A stretch of DNA of 10,709 nt, taken from assembly GCA_035652755.1 (NCBI GenBank), contig DASRDE010000144.1, positions 1 to 10,709 on the forward strand, written 5' to 3'. Under the pieces are notes generated by a model, which saw only the letters and a list, made by a program, of their open reading frames with translations, was not told the DNA's origin and searched no databases. This document shows, piece after piece, positions 7,150 through 10,709 of this stretch. A program made the position numbers and the translations under genes. Each line of letters begins with the position of its first letter. The stretch's first letter is position 1. The DNA comes from DASRDE01 sp035652755 (GTDB lineage: Bacteria; Vulcanimicrobiota; Vulcanimicrobiia; Vulcanimicrobiales; Vulcanimicrobiaceae).

Positions 7150-8522
7150 ATGCGGTACGCGATCGGCGGCGCGGCATAGGTGATTGCCAGCGTCGCTGCC
7201 GCGAGCCCGAGGCCTCCGGTGAACGTCATGAGGTTGGCTTCGCCGACGATCGCGACAAAGGCCGCGCACACGACCGCCGCGCGGAATGCCGCATCCTTCG
7301 TTATGGCGCCGATGGGCATTAGCCACGACAGATACCAAGGAAAGATCGCCGGCAGCGCGGCAATCGCCGCAGCCGCGCCCAGGTCGTAACGGCGAGCCAG
7401 GAAGAAGCGTCCGGCAAAGAACAGCAGCGCGGCGAGCTGAAGTGCCGCCAACACTTTAATTACCGCCGCGGAGCCGCCGATCGCCGCTGCCAGCAGCATC
7501 GCCGGTGAAGAAAACGGCGCGATTGCCGGTGCGCCGCCCAGCGAGAAGGTGCCGAACGCCGCCAGCGAGAGGACGGCCGAGATTGCGAGCGCGGCCGCCG
7601 CCCCGGACGCTGCGTGCAACAATGCTAAGCGTTCGCGGCGTCGCCACAACTCGATCGCGAGTGCGACCAGCGCCAGCAGGGCGATCGCTTTGACTTCGCC
7701 GGCGCCGACGATTGCGATCGCGCACAGAGCCGTGCGGCCGCGCGCAAACGCAAGCCATGCCAGCGCGAGCAGCGCCAGCACGATCGCGTCCGCGTGCGCG
7801 AACGCCACAAATTCGAAGATCGCAAACGGTGCAAGCGCGACGAAGGCGACCCGGCCGAGCGCAGCGCCGGCAACGAGCAGCGCCGCCGCGCACAGCGCCC
7901 GCTCGAGCAGGATCGCCGCCCGCAGCGATCCGTGCGCCAGTTGCGCAAGCCCGGCGTATAGCGCCACGAAAAGCGGACCATAGTTGGCCGTGCGCACGCC
8001 CGCGGACGGATTCGGAAAAAGCTGCGCGAGCGCGCGATACTGCACGTCGGGGGAAGCGCGCAGATCCTGCGGACGATACGGCGATACGTGCATGACGCCG
8101 GCCTCGTAGCCGTACATGGCGTACGCATACGCGTCCGTGGTGGAGACGTAGGGAAATCCCATTCCGAGGGCCGCGGCCGTAACGTAGAGGCCCGCGCAGA
8201 ACGCCGCCGGCGGCTTTCGCGCGTTTAATGCAAGCCAAGCGAAGCTCGCCGCCACGCAAGCCGCGATCAGCACTGCCGCCAGAAACGCGCCTTGGCCGGC
8301 GCAGTTCTGCAACGCGGGGATCGGCAGCGATGGTCCGGCGCTGGTCCGTACGGCGATGCCGCCCGCAAACGGAATATCCGCGCAGACCGGCCGCGCGCGC
8401 AGCATCAACGCGCTCACCGTCGAGGCCGCCGCGAGCGAGAACAGGTATGACGCTGCGCGTATCAGCAGGACTTGATCGTCAGCGGGGTCGTCGACGTGCT
8501 CGCGCCGAGCGGCAGCGTCCAT
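7131..8522 (-). CDS. GT-C-type polyprenol-sugar glycosyltransferase, MptA/MptB/GT87-like
   Basis: Integral membrane protein, 463 aa with the ATG start, almost entirely made of hydrophobic helices (about ten or more). Motifs resemble the alpha-mannosyltransferases that use polyprenyl-phosphate mannose. These are a first extracytoplasmic loop with DAYAYAMYG (130-138), a candidate catalytic Asp, then SPYRP (147-151); NYGPLF (180-185); FAHADAIVLALLALA (241-255), like the family H-x-D motif; VKAIALLAL (277-285); and PWYLSWLMPI (395-404). It would transfer a sugar from a lipid carrier outside the cytoplasmic membrane. The acceptor is unknown: a glycan, a lipid or the adjacent Tad proteins. The ATG at 8522 overlaps the TadE-like gene by 61 bp and its first ~18 residues are polar. 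A CTG at 8465 forming CTGA with the upstream stop is an alternative. Later GTG, TTG and ATG codons would destroy TM1. The family assignment is by motif memory only. Confidence 0.8.
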   Translation of the reverse strand: MDAAARREHVDDPADDQVLLIRAASYLFSLAAASTVSALMLRARPVCADIPFAGGIAVRTSAGPSLPIPALQNCAGQGAFLAAVLIAACVAASFAWLALNARKPPAAFCAGLYVTAAALGMGFPYVSTTDAYAYAMYGYEAGVMHVSPYRPQDLRASPDVQYRALAQLFPNPSAGVRTANYGPLFVALYAGLAQLAHGSLRAAILLERALCAAALLVAGAALGRVAFVALAPFAIFEFVAFAHADAIVLALLALAWLAFARGRTALCAIAIVGAGEVKAIALLALVALAIELWRRRERLALLHAASGAAAALAISAVLSLAAFGTFSLGGAPAIAPFSSPAMLLAAAIGGSAAVIKVLAALQLAALLFFAGRFFLARRYDLGAAAAIAALPAIFPWYLSWLMPIGAITKDAAFRAAVVCAAFVAIVGEANLMTFTGGLGLAAATLAITYAAPPIAYRIYTSRG

Positions 8523-9157
8523 GTCGGATTGGCGCCTGCCGCTACTTCACCGACGAGCGAGTTGTTCGCCGCGCTCGAGAGTTCCGGATAGCACTGCATG
8601 ATGGACGCAATATCGGGCGTGTTCACGAAATTCTGCGTCGCCGAAAGCACCTTGACGTGCAGGCTCGAGATTGCGGACGGCAGATTCGTCGTCGTCGTTT
8701 TCTGGGTCGTCGCGGTCGAGAGCGTATTGACCAGCAGCATCGGGACCGTCAGCGACGGGTCGGTGATCTCCACGCGTCCTGCGTTGCACGTGCCGCTGGT
8801 TTGGCCTGCGTCGGGCTGCCAAAACGGCTGCGACGTCGGCCCCGGGAACGCGCCGTTCGAGGGATCGTTGATGAACGCGTCGGGCGGCGGGGTCGCGCAC
8901 GTCGTCGTCGCGGCCTGCGAGTATCCGCCGACGTTGTTGTAGATCGCGTAGAGGCTAAAGCCGTCGTACGGACTGGATTCGTTGGAGACCAAACCGCTGT
9001 ATCGCACCGCGACTTGGGCGCGCTCGTTCAGCACGCTGAACTGTACGATCCACATCATCCCGAAGAGCAGCAGCAAGAAGACGGGCAGGAAGATGGCGGT
9101 TTCCGTAAGCGCCTGTCCGCGCTGTCGATGCAGATGCCGCGAACCGATCATTTGCAT
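8462..9157 (-). CDS. TadE-like pseudopilin / minor pilus protein
   Basis: 231-aa exported protein of the Tad (Flp) pilus system. The N-terminus has a short basic leader ending in RQRG, then QALTETAIFLPVFLLLLFGM, which fits the TadE motif: cleavage after Gly14, glutamate at +5 (Glu19), and a single hydrophobic helix (20-43). The rest (44-231) is extracytoplasmic, rich in Thr, Ser and Asn, with four cysteines (87, 124, 189 and the final residue 231) and a Thr-rich stretch at 145-157. The start is ATG 9157, with GGAG at 9171-9168 ten bases upstream. A second ATG at 9151 forms ATGA with the stop of the TadG-like gene. An upstream in-frame ATG at 9307 is rejected because its 50 extra residues are an arginine-rich shadow of the TadG-like gene. 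Family TadE proteins are minor pilins processed by the TadV peptidase; neither TadV nor the pilin is in the window. Confidence 0.85.
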   Translation of the reverse strand: MQMIGSRHLHRQRGQALTETAIFLPVFLLLLFGMMWIVQFSVLNERAQVAVRYSGLVSNESSPYDGFSLYAIYNNVGGYSQAATTTCATPPPDAFINDPSNGAFPGPTSQPFWQPDAGQTSGTCNAGRVEITDPSLTVPMLLVNTLSTATTQKTTTTNLPSAISSLHVKVLSATQNFVNTPDIASIMQCYPELSSAANNSLVGEVAAGANPTWTLPLGASTSTTPLTIKSC

Positions 9158-10242
9158 TGAAACTGCACTCCGACCGAGAGCTGGCCCTTGAACGTGGGGA
9201 TCGGCATCGCCCCCCACCACCCGGTCGCCGCGAGCAAACCGGCGTTGCCGGGAGCGTACGTGAACGCGGCCTTTCCGTCGGACGTCGCCGGGTTGCCGTG
9301 ATTCCACGGGTTGTCCGGGTTGCCGCCGTAATCGATGCGGTAATACGTGTCGTCCGTCGGATCGAGGACGGCAGAACCCGTCTGCGCTTCCGGAAACTCG
9401 GCCTGTTGAAAGACCTTTCCGGTCGTCGGATTGACCAGCGAGCCCAAATACATGAACTCCTGGTTGGCCATGATGCTCGTGGACGCCGCACGGCCGATTG
9501 CGTAGAACTGCGGCGCGTTGAATTTAAAGAAACTCGGAATGAGCGACGGCACGTTGGCGCACGCGGTGACCTCGACGTCCATGGGCGAAAGATCGGCCTT
9601 GGGACTTGCGGTCGTTCCGCCGCCGACGACGAAACTGCAGCAATCGGAATAAACGTCTTCCAAATACCCATCGTTGCGCGTCGCGGTTCCGACCAAACCG
9701 TATTTGAAGCCGCAGTCCAGGCCGTTTGCCGTTCCGCAATTCTTCTGCATCTGCACCAGAGCGGCTTGCATGTTGGCGATTTGCGCCGCCTGGTTCGGCG
9801 AAGCGACGCGGTTCACGACCGTAACGTCGGTGGTGTACCTCGCGACGGCGTCCAAGTATTGCCCGCGCAGCGCCGCATACATCGCGTCGCAGCTCTTCTT
9901 ATCGGAAATGTCCGCTTGCGGCTGGCAGCCGCCCTCGCCGTTCACGACCTCGTCCAGGTCGCGCAAAATGTTGCGGATGCGGTACTCTTCGACAGCCGCC
10001 GCGTGCAGCGTCGTGAGCGTCTGGTTCCACTGCGTCGTCTGTGCCGCGAGCAAACCGCGTGCAGCAGAATCCGCCGCGTTCTGCGCGCGGAACTGCCAGG
10101 TCAGCATATTGCCGTAGTTGACCACGATCGTCAGCAGCACCATGCACGAGAGCGATCCCATCGCCCAGACGGGAAACGTCTGGCCGCGCTGGCCGTGAAG
10201 GCTCAGCACCAGGTGCACCCGGCAAGCGGATGCAGCGGCCAT
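9148..10242 (-). CDS. TadG-like protein with N-terminal Tad (TadE/G-like) domain
   Basis: 364 aa from ATG 10242. After a short leader, HGQRGQTFPVWAMGSLSCMV begins the Tad anchor: a hydrophobic helix (about 23-45), then RAQNAADSAARGLLAAQ (about 52-68), which matches the LQNAADAAALAGA hallmark of the family. The remaining ~300 residues are predicted outside the cytoplasm, with no motif I recognise. They contain eight cysteines (106, 118, 169, 177, 201, 202, 228, 363) and a Gly/Asn/Asp/Tyr-rich segment near 290-325. No VWA metal-binding (MIDAS) motif is seen, unlike longer TadG proteins. Family members are membrane-anchored Tad pilus assembly or minor pilin proteins. The start is uncertain: ATG 10242 overlaps the upstream gene by 40 bp, whereas GTG 10218 or 10209 would overlap by 16 or 7 bp; none has a good Shine-Dalgarno. 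The frame stays open back to 10608, but that part is an Arg-rich shadow of the upstream gene. Confidence 0.82.
   Translation of the reverse strand: MAAASACRVHLVLSLHGQRGQTFPVWAMGSLSCMVLLTIVVNYGNMLTWQFRAQNAADSAARGLLAAQTTQWNQTLTTLHAAAVEEYRIRNILRDLDEVVNGEGGCQPQADISDKKSCDAMYAALRGQYLDAVARYTTDVTVVNRVASPNQAAQIANMQAALVQMQKNCGTANGLDCGFKYGLVGTATRNDGYLEDVYSDCCSFVVGGGTTASPKADLSPMDVEVTACANVPSLIPSFFKFNAPQFYAIGRAASTSIMANQEFMYLGSLVNPTTGKVFQQAEFPEAQTGSAVLDPTDDTYYRIDYGGNPDNPWNHGNPATSDGKAAFTYAPGNAGLLAATGWWGAMPIPTFKGQLSVGVQFQCK
9168..9171 (-). promoter_or_regulatory. Shine-Dalgarno core of the TadE-like gene
   Basis: GGAG on the minus strand, within the last codons of the TadG-like gene and ten bases upstream of ATG 9157. 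It supports that start rather than the ATG at 9151, which would be 16 bases away. Confidence 0.45.
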
Positions 10243-10709
10243 TGCCGGCCGAGCATGCTTTGACTCGGCGCTCCGAGCGACGTGATGTTGTCGACGTCCC
10301 ACGAATGGATCGTGCCCGTCAAGTAGTTTGCCACTTGCGACGACCAGACGAGCTGCGCCGCGTCGCGGGTCGGCAGTGCGGCCAAAGCGACGGAGATCGT
10401 CGCATAGACCTGCTGATGCCACTTGAGCGCTTCGTACGTGCCGCCGGCATCGATTCCGTCGCTGGGATATTTGGCGCTCCCGTAGTTGTCGTCTTTGACG
10501 TATTCGGCCAAGCCCAGCGAGTCGAGCTGCGGGGCATTGCAGGTGTCGCCCTTCTTGTTCCAATTCGAGCCGTTTGCACCGGGCGGCGGACCGGGAGCGC
10601 ACTCCCACATGAAGGCGAAATTGAAATAGTACGGCGGGACGTTTTGATCGTCGCCGATGAGGGGGTCGACCAGCGAATTATAGACGGTTTGCGAATTGAA
10701 GTCGGCGCC
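10203..10709 (-). CDS. Unidentified cysteine-containing protein, C-terminal part only
   Basis: The frame is open from the right edge to a TGA at 10203-10205, giving the last 168 residues of a longer protein; the methionine at 10610 is internal. I do not recognise the family. The visible part is soluble-looking, with no transmembrane segment, rich in Asn, Tyr, Trp and Pro, with cysteines at 37, 57, 165 and 168 of the visible part and an ending AGCTWC. Composition and codon use resemble the TadG-like and TadE-like genes that follow. Its end overlaps the TadG-like gene by 7 to 40 bp, so it belongs to the same operon. It could be the exported domain of another TadG/TadE-type anchored protein, whose Tad helix would lie outside the window. 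That is inference from context. Confidence 0.75.
   Translation of the reverse strand, partial: GADFNSQTVYNSLVDPLIGDDQNVPPYYFNFAFMWECAPGPPPGANGSNWNKKGDTCNAPQLDSLGLAEYVKDDNYGSAKYPSDGIDAGGTYEALKWHQQVYATISVALAALPTRDAAQLVWSSQVANYLTGTIHSWDVDNITSLGAPSQSMLGRQWPLHPLAGCTWC

Noticed and set aside
7116..7166. Possible terminator hairpin at the convergent junction (CCGATCG 7120-7126 with CGATCGG 7160-7166)
   Set aside because: Stem of only 7 bp with a loop over 30 bases, no T tract on either strand; competing pairing GTACC/GGTAC is just as weak. More likely chance in GC-rich DNA.
9157..10263. Plus-strand open frame (368 codons) opposite the TadG-like gene
   Set aside because: Arginine-rich shadow; the minus strand carries the Tad anchor motif, a TM helix and the ordered overlaps with neighbouring genes.
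1..10709. tRNA, rRNA, riboswitch, CRISPR, insertion sequence or attachment site
   Set aside because: Coding sequence fills practically the whole window; I saw no cloverleaf, direct-repeat array, transposase motif or terminal inverted repeats.

Overview
The window is a gene-dense, GC-rich stretch of bacterial chromosome, roughly two-thirds G+C by eye. It holds ten protein genes in two convergent, tightly packed blocks. I see no RNA genes, mobile elements or CRISPR arrays, and no non-coding stretch longer than about 20 bases. The host cannot be fixed from sequence alone. De novo NAD genes, Tad-pilus proteins and a polyprenol-sugar-type glycosyltransferase would suit a high-GC, free-living bacterium. 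Poorly cultured phyla such as Eremiobacterota/WPS-2 came to mind, but that is only an impression.

Plus-strand block (2 to 7149). In order: the C-terminal ~468 residues of L-aspartate oxidase (nadB, cut by the left edge); quinolinate phosphoribosyltransferase (nadC); an M24-family Xaa-Pro aminopeptidase (pepP-like); an ABC exporter ATPase of the NatA/YhaQ type; its NatB/YhaP-type permease; and a one-helix membrane protein of unknown function with three repeated beta-rich modules. Every gene overlaps the next or lies within 20 bases of it, so the block looks like one operon. NadB and NadC are the first and last enzymes of the quinolinate branch of NAD synthesis; nadA, the step between, is not in the window. 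The aminopeptidase and exporter share the transcription unit but have no obvious metabolic link to NAD.

Minus-strand block (10709 down to 7131). Read in the direction of transcription: the C-terminal 168 residues of an unidentified cysteine-containing protein (cut by the right edge); a TadG-like protein with an N-terminal Tad anchor; a TadE-like pseudopilin; and a multi-pass GT-C-type glycosyltransferase resembling the MptA/MptB/GT87 group. These genes also overlap end to start. The block is probably the tail of a Tad (Flp/tight-adherence) pilus or secretion locus lying mostly to the right. The glycosyltransferase may modify the neighbouring surface subunits.

The blocks meet tail to tail with their stop codons overlapping by 19 bp, and no conventional terminator is visible between them. 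The points most worth a second look are the triplicated-module protein behind the exporter, the coupling of a glycosyltransferase to Tad subunits, the even, C-terminally placed cysteines of the three Tad-side proteins, and the unusual start region of the exporter permease.
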